Shown here piece after piece: positions 1-7,372 of a stretch of 34,797 nucleotides of DNA. Position 1 is the stretch's first letter. Each line of letters begins with the position of its first letter. Source of the DNA: Sulfurimonas sp. (GTDB taxonomy: Bacteria; Campylobacterota; Campylobacteria; Campylobacterales; Sulfurimonadaceae); contig NZ_JAQVKA010000012.1 in the NCBI RefSeq assembly GCF_028694895.1, forward strand, positions 1 to 34,797, given 5' to 3'. The notes under the pieces are model-generated. The model was given only the letters and a program-made list of their open reading frames with translations. It was not told the origin of the DNA and made no database searches. Made by a program: the position numbers and the translations under genes.

Positions 1-786
1 CCACTTCTACCAAAGAGACATCAAACACTTCTTTTCTCAGCAACATTTAGCGATAAGGTAAGAAAACTCTCAAAGCTAATCCTAACTAAACCTGCATTTA
101 TAGAAACATCTAAAAAGAACTCAACTGTAGATACAATAAATCAAGTAGTTTACCTTGTAGATACTGATAGAAAAGCTGCACTTTTAGCATATATCATAGG
201 TTCAAGAAATTTTAGACAAGTTCTGGTTTTTACGAGAACAAAAGCAAGTGCAGACCTTTTGGTAGTTGAGCTTAAAAAAGATGGTCTAAAGTGTGGGATA
301 ATCCATGGAGATAAAACTCAAGCAAACCGTCTAAAAACTCTAAACGAGTTTAAAGAGGGCAAAACCAAAGTTCTAGTAGCAACCGATATCGCTTCAAGAG
401 GTTTAGACATCGAAGAGTTGCCATTTGTCATAAACTATGAACTCCCATCAATTCCAGAGGATTATGTACATAGAGTAGGGCGTACGGGGCGTGCTGGGCG
501 GGATGGAATGGCAATTAGCTTGATAGATATTTATGAGAAATTTGACATAAAAGATGTAGAAAAACTTATAGGGATGAAGATTCCTCAAGAAGTGGTAGCT
601 GGATTTGAGCCAGATCCAACGATAAGAAGAGCTGATCAAGATGAGATAAAACTCAAAAGTGAGCATAAAAAAGTAGAAAAAAAATATGTGAAAAAAGTTC
701 ATAAAAAAGATGAAAGCCCTAAAAAAACTAGCACATTTAAAAAGCCAGTTAGTACTAAAAAAAGAAAAACGTCAAAGCGCGATTAA
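1..786 (+). CDS. DEAD-box ATP-dependent RNA helicase, C-terminal part (5' end outside window)
   Basis: The reading frame is open from base 1, so the gene starts upstream; 261 codons are visible. The fragment begins just before motif III (SAT, visible residues 14-16). It then shows the complete second RecA-like domain: motif IV (VLVFTRT), motif V (VLVATDIASRGLDI) and motif VI (YVHRVGRTGRAGRDG). The last ~55 residues are a Lys-rich tail that probably binds RNA. The motif set and basic tail fit the RhlE-type helicases that unwind short RNA duplexes during ribosome assembly or RNA decay; the exact subfamily is an inference. truC follows after 6 bases, so the two are probably co-transcribed. An internal TTG at 259 is not the start, because conserved helicase sequence continues upstream of it. 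Confidence 0.93.
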   Translation, partial: PLLPKRHQTLLFSATFSDKVRKLSKLILTKPAFIETSKKNSTVDTINQVVYLVDTDRKAALLAYIIGSRNFRQVLVFTRTKASADLLVVELKKDGLKCGIIHGDKTQANRLKTLNEFKEGKTKVLVATDIASRGLDIEELPFVINYELPSIPEDYVHRVGRTGRAGRDGMAISLIDIYEKFDIKDVEKLIGMKIPQEVVAGFEPDPTIRRADQDEIKLKSEHKKVEKKYVKKVHKKDESPKKTSTFKKPVSTKKRKTSKRD

Positions 787-792
787 GATATT

Positions 793-1518
793 TTGCTAGA
801 GATTTTATACCAAGATGAATTTTTAGTAGCTATAAATAAACCAAGTGGACTTTTAGTTCACCGCTCGCCAATAGACAGACATGAGACAGAGTTTGCTGTG
901 CAGATTTTGCGTGATCAGCTAGGGCAGTTTGTTTATCCAATTCATCGCTTAGACAAACCAACTTCTGGCGTTTTGTTATTTGCACTTGATAAAGAGAGTG
1001 CAAAAATCATGGGTGATAAGTTTACTTCTCGTGAGGCAAAAAAGAGCTATATCGCCGTTGTTCGTGGTTATGCTCCAGAAAATGGAGTGATTGAGTATGC
1101 TCTAAGCATTAAGCTTGATAAGATAGCCGATAAAGATAGCTCCGAAGATAAAGAGCCTCAAGAGGCAACAACCAACTATGAAAGACTAGCCACAGTTGAG
1201 CTTGATTTTAAAGTTGGAAGATATGATAAAACTCGCTACTCACTTGTAAAACTTTATCCGCTCACAGGTAGGAAACATCAGCTCCGCCGCCATATGAAAC
1301 ATATCTCTCATCATATACTTGGAGATACTAAGTATGGAAGAGGAGAGCACAACATACTAATCAGAGAAGAGTTTGATTGTCATAGGATGTTACTTCACGC
1401 TATAGAGCTTCAAATCACTCACCCATTTACGCAAGAGCTTCTTTGTATCAAAGCGCCGCTAGATACCACGTTTGTGGATATCTTTAACTCTTTTGGATGG
1501 GATGAGTGCCTTATATAG
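793..1518 (+). CDS. truC: tRNA pseudouridine synthase TruC (RluA family)
   Basis: This 241-residue protein has the RluA-family catalytic motif HRLDKPTSGVLLFA near residues 51-64, whose Asp attacks the target uridine. The N-terminus (LEILYQDEFLVAINKPSGLLVHRS) closely follows E. coli TruC, which makes pseudouridine 65 in tRNA. A second RluA signature, LTGRKHQLRRH, lies near residues 157-167. The length is close to the TruC norm. The start is a TTG only 6 bases after the helicase stop; no ATG fits the conserved N-terminus, and the ribosome binding site is weak, so translational coupling to the helicase is likely. Family assignment is secure; the TruC rather than RluA/RluC label rests on the N-terminal match. 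Confidence 0.85.
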   Translation: MLEILYQDEFLVAINKPSGLLVHRSPIDRHETEFAVQILRDQLGQFVYPIHRLDKPTSGVLLFALDKESAKIMGDKFTSREAKKSYIAVVRGYAPENGVIEYALSIKLDKIADKDSSEDKEPQEATTNYERLATVELDFKVGRYDKTRYSLVKLYPLTGRKHQLRRHMKHISHHILGDTKYGRGEHNILIREEFDCHRMLLHAIELQITHPFTQELLCIKAPLDTTFVDIFNSFGWDECLI

Positions 1519-1568
1519 AGTTAATGCTATTTATGTATAATCATATCAAATTTTAAATAGGAGCTTTA

Positions 1569-2012
1569 ATGGAAGCAATGTATCCATACGCACACGTAAT
1601 TCACTTGATGTTAGCAATCATATTTTTAGGATATGTATTTACAGACTTAACCATGATTTCAGCACTAAAAGGCAAGTTTAGCAAAGATGTAAATGAGAAA
1701 ATCAACAAAACATTAGGAGTTAAAAGCTTCAAGATATTTCCAATCACAGTTCTTGTTATAGTCTTAACTGGCGGTATGATGATGTCAAAGTATATAAACT
1801 CAAGTGCTGGCTTTTTTGAGACTAACCTTCAAAAACTTCTGGTTATAAAGATAATTTTGGCTTTAATCATAGCGCTTGGAATTTTGTACAATCTATATAA
1901 AAAGATTGCTAAAAAGCCTAAGCATCCTTTTATGGAAAATCATTTTCATAAATTAGTAATTGTTTTAGGATTTTTCATAGTGCTTCTTGCAAAAATGATG
2001 TTTGAGGTATAA
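1569..2012 (+). CDS. Small CopD-like multi-pass membrane protein
   Basis: The 147-residue protein has about four hydrophobic helices (roughly residues 7-28, 54-72, 86-107 and 126-144). Two His residues lie at the start of the first helix (H9 and H12 in the stretch YPYAHVIHLML). This layout resembles the small CopD / copper-resistance-type membrane proteins found in many Campylobacterota, where such His residues could bind metal or haem; that function is not shown here. AGGAG sits 6 bases before the ATG. The gene lies 50 bases after truC on the same strand and may have its own promoter. The family assignment is tentative. Confidence 0.75.
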   Translation: MEAMYPYAHVIHLMLAIIFLGYVFTDLTMISALKGKFSKDVNEKINKTLGVKSFKIFPITVLVIVLTGGMMMSKYINSSAGFFETNLQKLLVIKIILALIIALGILYNLYKKIAKKPKHPFMENHFHKLVIVLGFFIVLLAKMMFEV

Positions 2013-2035
2013 GGTATCTATAAGAGGTAACATAT

Positions 2036-2085
2036 CGACTGGTAACTCCACTTCATTTAAATCGAGGCGAAGTTATGTGCAGTCG
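2036..2085 (-). other. Long imperfect hairpin downstream of the 2104-2361 gene
   Basis: An outer 6-bp stem (CGACTG / CAGTCG) encloses a second stem starting TAACT / AGTTA that runs for about 12-13 pairs to an AT-rich loop. Read as minus-strand RNA, nearly all non-Watson-Crick positions are G-U wobbles. Read as plus-strand RNA, most become A-C mismatches. The structure is therefore better suited to the minus-strand transcript, whose gene ends 19 bases away. No clear U-run follows, so it is not a textbook intrinsic terminator. It could be a 3' UTR stabiliser, a Rho-assisted terminator or a small RNA. Confidence 0.5.
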
Positions 2086-2103
2086 TAAAATAGTTTAAGT
2101 ATT

Positions 2104-2361
2104 TTAGTTTTTTCGCCAGTAATTGTTTGCTGCGGCTATCGTTTGAAATTCGATGGCAACGACTTGACTAGCAGCCGTGAGACTATCAGGATCAACAGAG
2201 TATGTTTTTCTGCCTTCTTTGAGAGCGTCAAGGTCAGGTTGGATGTTATGTATGGTGTGGCGAACCATCATCATAGCTAAAGCACGACCTTCCTCGGGAG
2301 TCTTTGTAATCAATGTTCCGCCTGGAACTAGAACCAATTCTGAATCTGGTAAACGAGTCAT
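2104..2361 (-). CDS. Hypothetical 85-residue protein
   Basis: I do not recognise a family. The protein is soluble, with no signal peptide or membrane segment, and has a predicted helical middle (TPEEGRALAMMMVRHTIHNI) and an Asn/Trp-rich end (AAANNYWRKN). Reality is supported by a good AGGAG ribosome binding site 7 bases before the ATG, an extended -10 promoter 56-64 bases upstream, and a structured element just after the stop. Its GC content is higher than that of the flanking DNA, which may hint at separate origin. It is transcribed opposite to both neighbours. A 71-codon frame on the other strand is only its shadow. Confidence 0.7.
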   Translation of the reverse strand: MTRLPDSELVLVPGGTLITKTPEEGRALAMMMVRHTIHNIQPDLDALKEGRKTYSVDPDSLTAASQVVAIEFQTIAAANNYWRKN

Positions 2362-2416
2362 AATATTTCTCCTATTTTTGTTTTTTTACTAAAAGAATTT
2401 TTCTCTTAGCTTGTCC

Positions 2417-2425
2417 ATTATATCA
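2417..2425 (-). promoter_or_regulatory. Extended -10 promoter for the 2104-2361 gene
   Basis: On the minus strand the sequence reads TGATATAAT, a TGn extension plus a perfect TATAAT. It lies 56 bases before the ATG, with no good -35. It directs transcription toward the hypothetical gene. Confidence 0.55.
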
Positions 2426-2579
2426 CAGATTATTTTTTGCTTTTATATTTTAAATCAAATAAAAAGTATCCTTGTCTAAGTGTTTTATACAGATTTTATT
2501 ATGACAATTAGTATATATTTTTAAGGATATTAATCTTGAATATAAGAAAAAAAAACTCTATTTTTGAAAGTTGTTTCAG

Positions 2580-2585
2580 TATAAT
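2580..2585 (+). promoter_or_regulatory. -10 box for the Excalibur-type gene
   Basis: A perfect TATAAT lies 29 bases before the ATG at 2615, with no recognisable -35. This suits the poor -35 conservation typical of sigma-70 promoters in this phylum. GGAG follows as the ribosome binding site. Confidence 0.45.
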
Positions 2586-2614
2586 AATTTTAATTAATAT
2601 TTATCGGAGTTAAT

Positions 2615-2839
2615 ATGAAAAACGTTATTTTATTATTGGTTGTATTTGTTATAAGTTTAAGCGCATCAGGGAGTAATTATAAATGTGATGGTAGAAAATA
2701 CTGTTCGCAAATGACTTCATGTGAAGAAGCAAAGTTCTTTTTAAAAAACTGTCCTGATACAAAAATGGATGGTGATAAGAATGGGAATGGAAAGGGCAAT
2801 GGAATCCCTTGTGAAAAACAATGGTGTGGTAAAAAATAG
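2615..2839 (+). CDS. Secreted Excalibur-type calcium-binding domain protein
   Basis: The 74-residue protein has an N-terminal signal peptide (hydrophobic residues 4-17, likely cleaved near residue 18-19). The mature part is Cys-rich with Cys at 24, 30, 36, 46, 66 and 71. It matches the Excalibur family, whose hallmark is DxDxDGxxCE; here that motif is stretched to DGDKNGNGKGNGIPCE (residues 52-67), with Asn replacing the central Asp and extra Asn-Gly units. The family is thought to bind Ca2+ outside the cytoplasm; disulfides are likely. GGAG lies 7 bases before the start. The next gene begins 60 bases on. Function is unknown. Confidence 0.82.
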   Translation: MKNVILLLVVFVISLSASGSNYKCDGRKYCSQMTSCEEAKFFLKNCPDTKMDGDKNGNGKGNGIPCEKQWCGKK

Positions 2840-2899
2840 CAGTGATGATATTGCAATCTTAAATCAATTTTACAATTTACACCAATTAAAGAGTATATA

Positions 2900-3712
2900 A
2901 TGAAACTAACGTCCATAGAAAATATCCATTGTCCTGAACTTGAGATTTATAATAAATTTAAAAAGCATGCCTTTTTGAGTGATAATAGCTTTTTGGCAGA
3001 TAGCCCAAAGGTTGTCAACTTTCTTCTTGAAACAAACCTACAGATAAAAAGTATCCTTGCGACACAAGAGTATTATGATCAAAACACAGCTCTTATAAAA
3101 AGCAAAAACATTGAAACACTCTATGTTACAGATAAGAAAGAGATGGAGAAAATCGTCGGACACTCTTTGCATCACAACTGCATGATGCACGGAATACGCC
3201 CAGATGAAACTCCGCTCACAGAGTTAGACAATCATATTCTCATGCTTGATGCCATCTCATCAACAGAAAACGTAGGCTCACTCTCAAGAAGTGCAGCGGC
3301 TCTAGGCGTAAACTCTCTTCTTGTACCATCTAATGGCCCACACCCATATGGTAGACGCTCGCTTAGAGTCTCTATGGGTTATGTTAACCGTCTCAAGTTG
3401 CATGTATATGATGACATCATGGTAACGATACAAAAATTAAAAGATATGAACTACAAAATCTTTGCCGCAGAGATAACAGAGAACTCAATACCGCTTATGA
3501 ATGTAGAAGTACCAGAGAAATGGGTGCTACTGATGGGACATGAAGGAGATGGAATATCTAAAGAAATTTTGGCTATTTGTGATGAGGTAGTACATATAGA
3601 GATGCAAGATGGCATAAAAAGCTTCAATGTAGCGGTAGCTGCTTCTTTGCTGATGTATCAGTTTAAGCATAAAGAGGTACTTTTGGGCACTAAAATGGCA
3701 CTAAGTTTATAA
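2900..3712 (+). CDS. SpoU/TrmH-family RNA 2'-O-ribose methyltransferase
   Basis: This 270-residue protein has the three SPOUT knot motifs: motif 1 STENVGSLSRSAAALGV (N124, G126, R130), motif 2 LLMGHEGDGIS (G213, E215, G218), and motif 3 with SFNV at residues 241-244. These bind S-adenosylmethionine and place the catalytic Arg and Asn for ribose 2'-O-methylation of rRNA or tRNA. Residues 1-110 form an N-terminal region of the type that helps recognise RNA. The target cannot be told from sequence; RlmB-like rRNA or TrmH-like tRNA activity are both possible. The ATG is preceded by a weak AAAGAG. Confidence 0.88.
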   Translation: MKLTSIENIHCPELEIYNKFKKHAFLSDNSFLADSPKVVNFLLETNLQIKSILATQEYYDQNTALIKSKNIETLYVTDKKEMEKIVGHSLHHNCMMHGIRPDETPLTELDNHILMLDAISSTENVGSLSRSAAALGVNSLLVPSNGPHPYGRRSLRVSMGYVNRLKLHVYDDIMVTIQKLKDMNYKIFAAEITENSIPLMNVEVPEKWVLLMGHEGDGISKEILAICDEVVHIEMQDGIKSFNVAVAASLLMYQFKHKEVLLGTKMALSL

Positions 3713-3754
3713 AAGTTGCTTGAGAATGCCTAAAATAGGGCTTAAATGAAGATG

Positions 3755-3829
3755 TGGCTCCGAATACTGGATTCGAACCAGTGGCCAAGTGATTAACAGT
3801 CACCTACTCTACCGCTGAGCTAATTCGGA
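3755..3829 (-). tRNA. tRNA-Asn (anticodon GTT)
   Basis: The minus strand folds into a full cloverleaf. The 7-bp acceptor stem is TCCGAAT/ATTCGGA, the D arm is GCTCAGCGGTAGAGT, the anticodon loop is CTGTTAA with anticodon GTT, and the T loop is TTCGAAT. The discriminator is G and CCA is encoded. It lies 13 bases downstream of tRNA-Met and is probably co-transcribed with it. It is identical, CCA included, to the copy at 24882-24956. Confidence 0.97.
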
Positions 3830-3842
3830 ATCTTAAAAAATA

Positions 3843-3919
3843 TGGTGTCAGAGGGGGGACTCGAACCCCCGACCCCCGGCTTATGAGACCAGTGCTCTAA
3901 CCAGCTGAGCTACCCTGAC
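3843..3919 (-). tRNA. tRNA with CAT anticodon, probably elongator tRNA-Met
   Basis: The minus strand folds with acceptor stem GTCAGGG/CTCTGAC, anticodon loop CTCATAA (anticodon CAT), a GC-rich T stem and encoded CCA; the discriminator is A. The G1-C72 pair argues against an initiator tRNA, which has an unpaired 1-72 position. A tRNA-Ile2 whose C34 becomes lysidine also has a CAT gene anticodon and cannot be fully excluded by eye. Confidence 0.92.
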
Positions 3920-3936
3920 ATCCTTTAAGAGGCAGA

Positions 3937-3942
3937 ATTATA
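3937..3942 (-). promoter_or_regulatory. -10 box of the tRNA-Met/tRNA-Asn transcription unit
   Basis: Minus-strand TATAAT ends 17 bases before the mature 5' end of tRNA-Met. The surrounding plus-strand GAATTATACTT also occurs at the second tRNA-Asn promoter. The -35 region is weak. Confidence 0.6.
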
Positions 3943-4064
3943 CTTACTTGAAACTTTAAATAACCTAAGAATACGAAATATAGGGCGCCAAACAAACAAA
4001 AATATCAAATACTTAGATAAATGCAATTAATATCAATAATCTTTAGTGAATTATATTAGAAAGC

Positions 4065-4083
4065 TTTAGTCTAAGTGGCTAAA
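4065..4083 (+). promoter_or_regulatory. Inverted repeat TTTAG-N9-CTAAA upstream of the groESL promoter
   Basis: Two 5-base half-sites in perfect dyad are separated by exactly 9 bases, and the repeat ends 6 bases before the -35 box. The N9 spacing is that of the CIRCE operator bound by HrcA, but the arms are short and do not match TTAGCACTC. It may be a diverged CIRCE, another regulator's site, or chance. Confidence 0.35.
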
Positions 4084-4089
4084 TGCACA

Positions 4090-4118
4090 TTGACTTTGTT
4101 ACCTTTTTTCTGTAATAT
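4090..4118 (+). promoter_or_regulatory. groESL promoter (TTGACT-N17-TAATAT)
   Basis: A strong -35 TTGACT (4090-4095) and -10 TAATAT (4113-4118) with the ideal 17-base spacer lie 35 bases before the groES ATG. This is one of the two best sigma-70 promoters in the window and suits a highly expressed chaperonin operon. Confidence 0.75.
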
Positions 4119-4153
4119 TGCGTTCATAAACAATATGATTTAAGGAGTTTTAT

Positions 4154-4414
4154 ATGAATTTTCAACCATTAGGCAAAAGAGTCCTAGTAAAAAGAGTAGA
4201 AGAGGCAAATACTACAGTAAGTGGTATTATTATTCCTGATAATGCACAAGAGAAACCTTCGCGTGGTGAGGTTGTAGCAGTTAGTTCAGAAGTTAAAGAG
4301 TTGAAATGTGGAGATATGGTTCTTTTTGGAAAGTTTTCAGGTAGTGAAGTAACACTTGATGGAGATAAATTTTTAGTAATAGATAGTGAAGATATTTTTG
4401 GAATCATCAAATAA
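4154..4414 (+). CDS. groES: Co-chaperonin GroES (Hsp10)
   Basis: The protein is 86 residues long, slightly short of the usual 94-97. It begins with the GroES-type start [12 protein letters not shown]. The mobile loop (about residues 17-33, with the [20 protein letters not shown] region) contacts GroEL, and the C-terminus ends in the typical EDIFGIIK strand. It forms the heptameric lid of the GroEL folding chamber in the cytoplasm. AAGGAG lies 6 bases before the ATG. groEL follows after 34 bases in the same operon, and both are served by the promoter at 4090-4118. Confidence 0.97.
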   Translation: MNFQPLGKRVLVKRVEEANTTVSGIIIPDNAQEKPSRGEVVAVSSEVKELKCGDMVLFGKFSGSEVTLDGDKFLVIDSEDIFGIIK

Positions 4415-4448
4415 AAAATAGAGTAAAACAAAATTAAAGGAATATGAA

Positions 4449-6077
4449 ATGGCAAAAGAGATAATTTTTTCGGATAATGCAAGAAATGCACTTGCGCGTG
4501 GTGTGGCAAAACTTACAGATGCGGTAAAGGTTACAATGGGGCCTCGTGGTCGTAATGTTTTGATTCAAAAGAGTTATGGTAATCCTGTAATTACAAAAGA
4601 TGGTGTATCTGTTGCTAGAGAGATAGAGTTAAAAGATAGACTAGAGAACATGGGTGCTACACTTGTAAAAGATGTTGCTTCAAGAACTGCTGATGAAGCA
4701 GGAGATGGCACAACAACCGCAACTGTTTTAGCAAATGCAATTTTTTCTGAGGGTCTTAGAAACATCACAGCTGGAGCAAATCCTATCGAAGTAAAAAGAG
4801 GAATGGATAAGGCTTGTGAAGAGATTTTAAAACACTTAAAAGCATCAAGCAAAGCAATCAATGGTAAAAAAGATATAGCACAAGTTGCAACTATCTCTGC
4901 AAACTCTGATACTGCTATTGGCGATATGATTGCTGAAGCTATGGAAAAAGTTGGCCAAGATGGTGTTATCACTGTTGAAGAAGCTAAGGGAATCGTGGAT
5001 GAACTTGATGTTGTTGAGGGTATGCAGTTTGACCGTGGATACTTAAGCCCATACTTTATTACAAATACAGAGAAGATGACAGCTGAGATTGAAAATCCTT
5101 GGATTTTATTGGTAGATAGCAAGATTGCTTCACTTAAAGATCTGCTTCCAGTTTTAGAGCAAGTTCAAAAAACTTCTCGCCCACTTCTTATAATTGCTGA
5201 AGATGTAGAGGGTGAGGCGTTATCTACGCTTGTTGTAAATAAGCTTCGTGGTGTTTTAAATATCTCTGCAGTTAAAGCTCCCGGTTTTGGCGATAGAAGA
5301 AAAGCTATGCTTCAAGATATCGCAGTACTGACCGCTGGAACTGTTATCTCTGAAGAGACAGGACACACACTAAGTGCAGCAACTATTCAGCAGCTAGGAC
5401 AAGCTTCTCGCATAGTTATAGATAAAGACAACACTGTAATCGTAAATGGTGCAGGAAAATCTGAAGCGGTACAAGCTAGAGTAGCTGAGATCAAAGTTCA
5501 GATGAATACAACAACAAGTGAATATGACAAAGAAAAACTTCAAGAGCGTTTAGCAAAACTAAGTGGTGGTGTTGCTGTTATCAAGGTTGGTGCTGCTAGT
5601 GAAACTGAGATGAAAGAGAAGAAAGACCGCGTTGACGATGCTCTCTCTGCTACTAAAGCTGCTGTTGAAGAGGGAATTGTGATAGGTGGAGGAGCTGCTC
5701 TTGTTCGTGCTGCTGCAAAAGTAAAACTTGACCTGAGTGGTGATCAAAAAATTGGTTGTGAAATAATTCTTCGTGCTGTAAAAGCACCACTAAAGCAGAT
5801 AGCAACAAACGCTGGATATGATGCTGGTGTTGTTGTAAATGCAGTTGAGATTGCAACTAATGAGAACATAGGCTTTAACGCGGCAACGGGTGAGTATGTA
5901 GATATGTTTGAAGCTGGAATTATCGATCCATTTAAAGTTGGTCGTGTAGCACTTACAAACGCTACTTCAATCTCTAGTTTACTTCTTACAACAGAAGCTG
6001 CGATTTATGAGCTTCCTGAAGAAAAACCTGCTATGCCAGATATGAGTGGTATGGGCGGAATGCCAGGAATGATGTAA
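4449..6077 (+). CDS. groEL: Chaperonin GroEL (Hsp60)
   Basis: At 542 residues this is a full-length group I chaperonin. The ATP-binding equatorial motif [11 protein letters not shown] lies at residues 85-95, and the hydrolytic region around [14 protein letters not shown] is present. The N-terminus ([15 protein letters not shown]) and the flexible Gly-Met C-tail ([11 protein letters not shown]) are canonical. It forms the two-ring ATP-driven folding machine with GroES. AAAGGA precedes the ATG at good spacing. A hairpin just after the stop ends the operon. There is no sign of a second groEL copy in this window. Confidence 0.99.
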   Translation: MAKEIIFSDNARNALARGVAKLTDAVKVTMGPRGRNVLIQKSYGNPVITKDGVSVAREIELKDRLENMGATLVKDVASRTADEAGDGTTTATVLANAIFSEGLRNITAGANPIEVKRGMDKACEEILKHLKASSKAINGKKDIAQVATISANSDTAIGDMIAEAMEKVGQDGVITVEEAKGIVDELDVVEGMQFDRGYLSPYFITNTEKMTAEIENPWILLVDSKIASLKDLLPVLEQVQKTSRPLLIIAEDVEGEALSTLVVNKLRGVLNISAVKAPGFGDRRKAMLQDIAVLTAGTVISEETGHTLSAATIQQLGQASRIVIDKDNTVIVNGAGKSEAVQARVAEIKVQMNTTTSEYDKEKLQERLAKLSGGVAVIKVGAASETEMKEKKDRVDDALSATKAAVEEGIVIGGGAALVRAAAKVKLDLSGDQKIGCEIILRAVKAPLKQIATNAGYDAGVVVNAVEIATNENIGFNAATGEYVDMFEAGIIDPFKVGRVALTNATSISSLLLTTEAAIYELPEEKPAMPDMSGMGGMPGMM

Positions 6078-6084
6078 TCATTTT

Positions 6085-6109
6085 TTAAACCACCTCTTTG
6101 GTGGTTTAA
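6085..6109. terminator. Bidirectional hairpin between convergent groEL and tpx
   Basis: A perfect 10-bp stem (TTAAACCACC / GGTGGTTTAA) with a 5-base loop lies 8 bases after the groEL stop and 4 bases beyond the tpx stop on the other strand. The A/T ends of the stem can act as short U-tracts in both directions. Confidence 0.75.
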
Positions 6110-6112
6110 GGT

Positions 6113-6622
6113 TTATCTAGCTAGTTTTATAGCTTCAAGCGCAGCTTCATAATTTGGCTCAGACGTAACTTCTTCAACAATCTCTTTATATACAATCACT
6201 CCGCTTCTATCAATCACAAAAACAGCTCTAGCACTTAGTCCTATTAGTTTGTTGTCAGCCATTAAAACACCATATGCTTTACTTACGCTCTTATCCAAAT
6301 AGTCACTTACAACAGTTAGATTCTCAATCCCAGAAGTTGTACAAAAACGCTCAGAAGCAAATGGTAAATCCATAGAAACAACTGTTGTCTCACAAATATC
6401 AAGATTGTTTACATCTTCGTTAAATCTTCTTGTCTCAGCAGCACATGTATCAGTGTCTAGTGAAGGAACTGTAACAATTAGTTGTATCTTATCTCTAGGT
6501 CCACCGATTGACACATTGTTTAGATCTGTACCTATAGCAGTCACAACTGGTGCGCTGTCCCCAACTCCTATTTGATCCCCAATGAGTGTAACTTTAGTTC
6601 CATGAAATTTTGTTGATTGCAT
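6113..6622 (-). CDS. tpx: Thiol peroxidase Tpx (atypical 2-Cys peroxiredoxin)
   Basis: The 169-residue protein reduces hydrogen and alkyl peroxides using thioredoxin. The peroxidatic Cys is C60 in VPSLDTDTCAAE and the resolving Cys is C94 in ERFCTTSGIEN, the spacing seen in E. coli Tpx (C61/C95). A third Cys (C77) matches the non-catalytic one known in the family. AAGGGAA lies just before the ATG. It is a single gene, convergent with groEL and divergent from the small membrane protein at 6734. It is probably part of oxygen defence in a microaerophile. Confidence 0.97.
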   Translation of the reverse strand: MQSTKFHGTKVTLIGDQIGVGDSAPVVTAIGTDLNNVSIGGPRDKIQLIVTVPSLDTDTCAAETRRFNEDVNNLDICETTVVSMDLPFASERFCTTSGIENLTVVSDYLDKSVSKAYGVLMADNKLIGLSARAVFVIDRSGVIVYKEIVEEVTSEPNYEAALEAIKLAR

Positions 6623-6698
6623 GAATTTCCCTTAATTTTTTTTTAATTATATTATCATAAAAGATATGTAATTAATCTTTTATTTCTCACTTTTTAAC

Positions 6699-6704
6699 TA
6701 TAAT
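6699..6704 (+). promoter_or_regulatory. -10 box for the small membrane protein at 6734
   Basis: A perfect TATAAT lies 29 bases before the ATG, with no convincing -35. Confidence 0.4.
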
Positions 6705-6733
6705 TGGGGAAAATATATGGCTAAGAGAGTTAA

Positions 6734-6973
6734 ATGAAAATCGAAAATCCTTTTGAGAGTGGTCATATAAAAAATTATATTTTGCTCTACGCTAGTGTTG
6801 TAGTAATTATGATACTTTTTTTTATAGCAACTACGCTTTTTCATGATGTATCAAGTGTTGATGAGAAAGTTTTTAATTATGATAAAAATAGCTCTGTAAG
6901 TATAAATAAAGAGCTAGAAGTAGAGCAAACCCCTCCTAAGAAGAGATTTAAACTCTTAGAAAGAGGCTATTAA
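6734..6973 (+). CDS. Small single-pass membrane protein, unknown function
   Basis: The 79-residue protein has one strong transmembrane helix (about residues 14-36), followed by a polar segment and a basic end (PPKKRFKLLERGY). No family is recognised. It is too short to be TonB, although it sits convergent to exbD. Its stop codon directly abuts the exbD stop codon with no intervening base. The start has only a weak AAGAGAG site but a TATAAT box upstream. A six-codon frame starting at 6717 overlaps the leader. It is likely real but unproven. Confidence 0.6.
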   Translation: MKIENPFESGHIKNYILLYASVVVIMILFFIATTLFHDVSSVDEKVFNYDKNSSVSINKELEVEQTPPKKRFKLLERGY

Positions 6974-7366
6974 CTACTCTTTTGTGATGATAAATAGTTG
7001 CTCGTGGTTTAAACGTTTTAAGATATCCATAACGCTAACAAAGTCTTGAAACTTTGACTCTTTATCACTTCTTAAAAGAACGGCTTGTTCTTTGTCTACT
7101 GATGAGAGTTTTTCTTCGAGTGTTTTTAAATCCACCTTCTCTTTTTCAAAAAAGATATCACCTTTTGCATCAATATAGATAGTTACCTCTTTTTTATTGT
7201 CCTCTTTTTTAGCTGCTTTTGCATCTGGAAGCTCGATAGGGATAATTCCTTGGTTTACAAAGGTGGCTGTTGTTAAAACCATAACTAAAAGAACAAGCAT
7301 TATGTCGATAAAAGGTATAACATTTATCTCATCAAAACGCTTTCTTGCTTTTTTAAATTTTGCCAT
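6974..7366 (-). CDS. exbD: ExbD/TolR-family biopolymer transport protein
   Basis: This 130-residue protein has a short cytoplasmic N-terminus, one transmembrane helix and a periplasmic domain. The helix carries the family's essential proton-channel Asp (D21 in INVIPFIDIMLVLLV, equivalent to D25 of E. coli ExbD). With ExbB it uses the proton gradient to power TonB or a Tol-like partner. It starts 6 bases after exbB. ExbD is more likely than TolR because the cluster has no tolA, tolB or pal, but no TonB gene is present either. It is the last gene of the pyrC operon. Confidence 0.92.
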   Translation of the reverse strand: MAKFKKARKRFDEINVIPFIDIMLVLLVMVLTTATFVNQGIIPIELPDAKAAKKEDNKKEVTIYIDAKGDIFFEKEKVDLKTLEEKLSSVDKEQAVLLRSDKESKFQDFVSVMDILKRLNHEQLFIITKE

Positions 7367-7372
7367 ATTTAG

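Noticed and set aside
2036-2085. Integron attC recombination site
   Set aside because: The hairpin after a small gene recalls a cassette, but the core boxes do not match RYYYAAC and GTTRRRY and no integrase or further cassettes are seen.
2677-2916. 79-codon minus-strand frame over the Excalibur gene
   Set aside because: It overlaps a gene with a signal peptide, family motif and good ribosome binding site; it is a shadow.
4162-4509. 115-codon minus-strand frame over groES and the groEL start
   Set aside because: It is the antisense of two certain genes, with no start signal.
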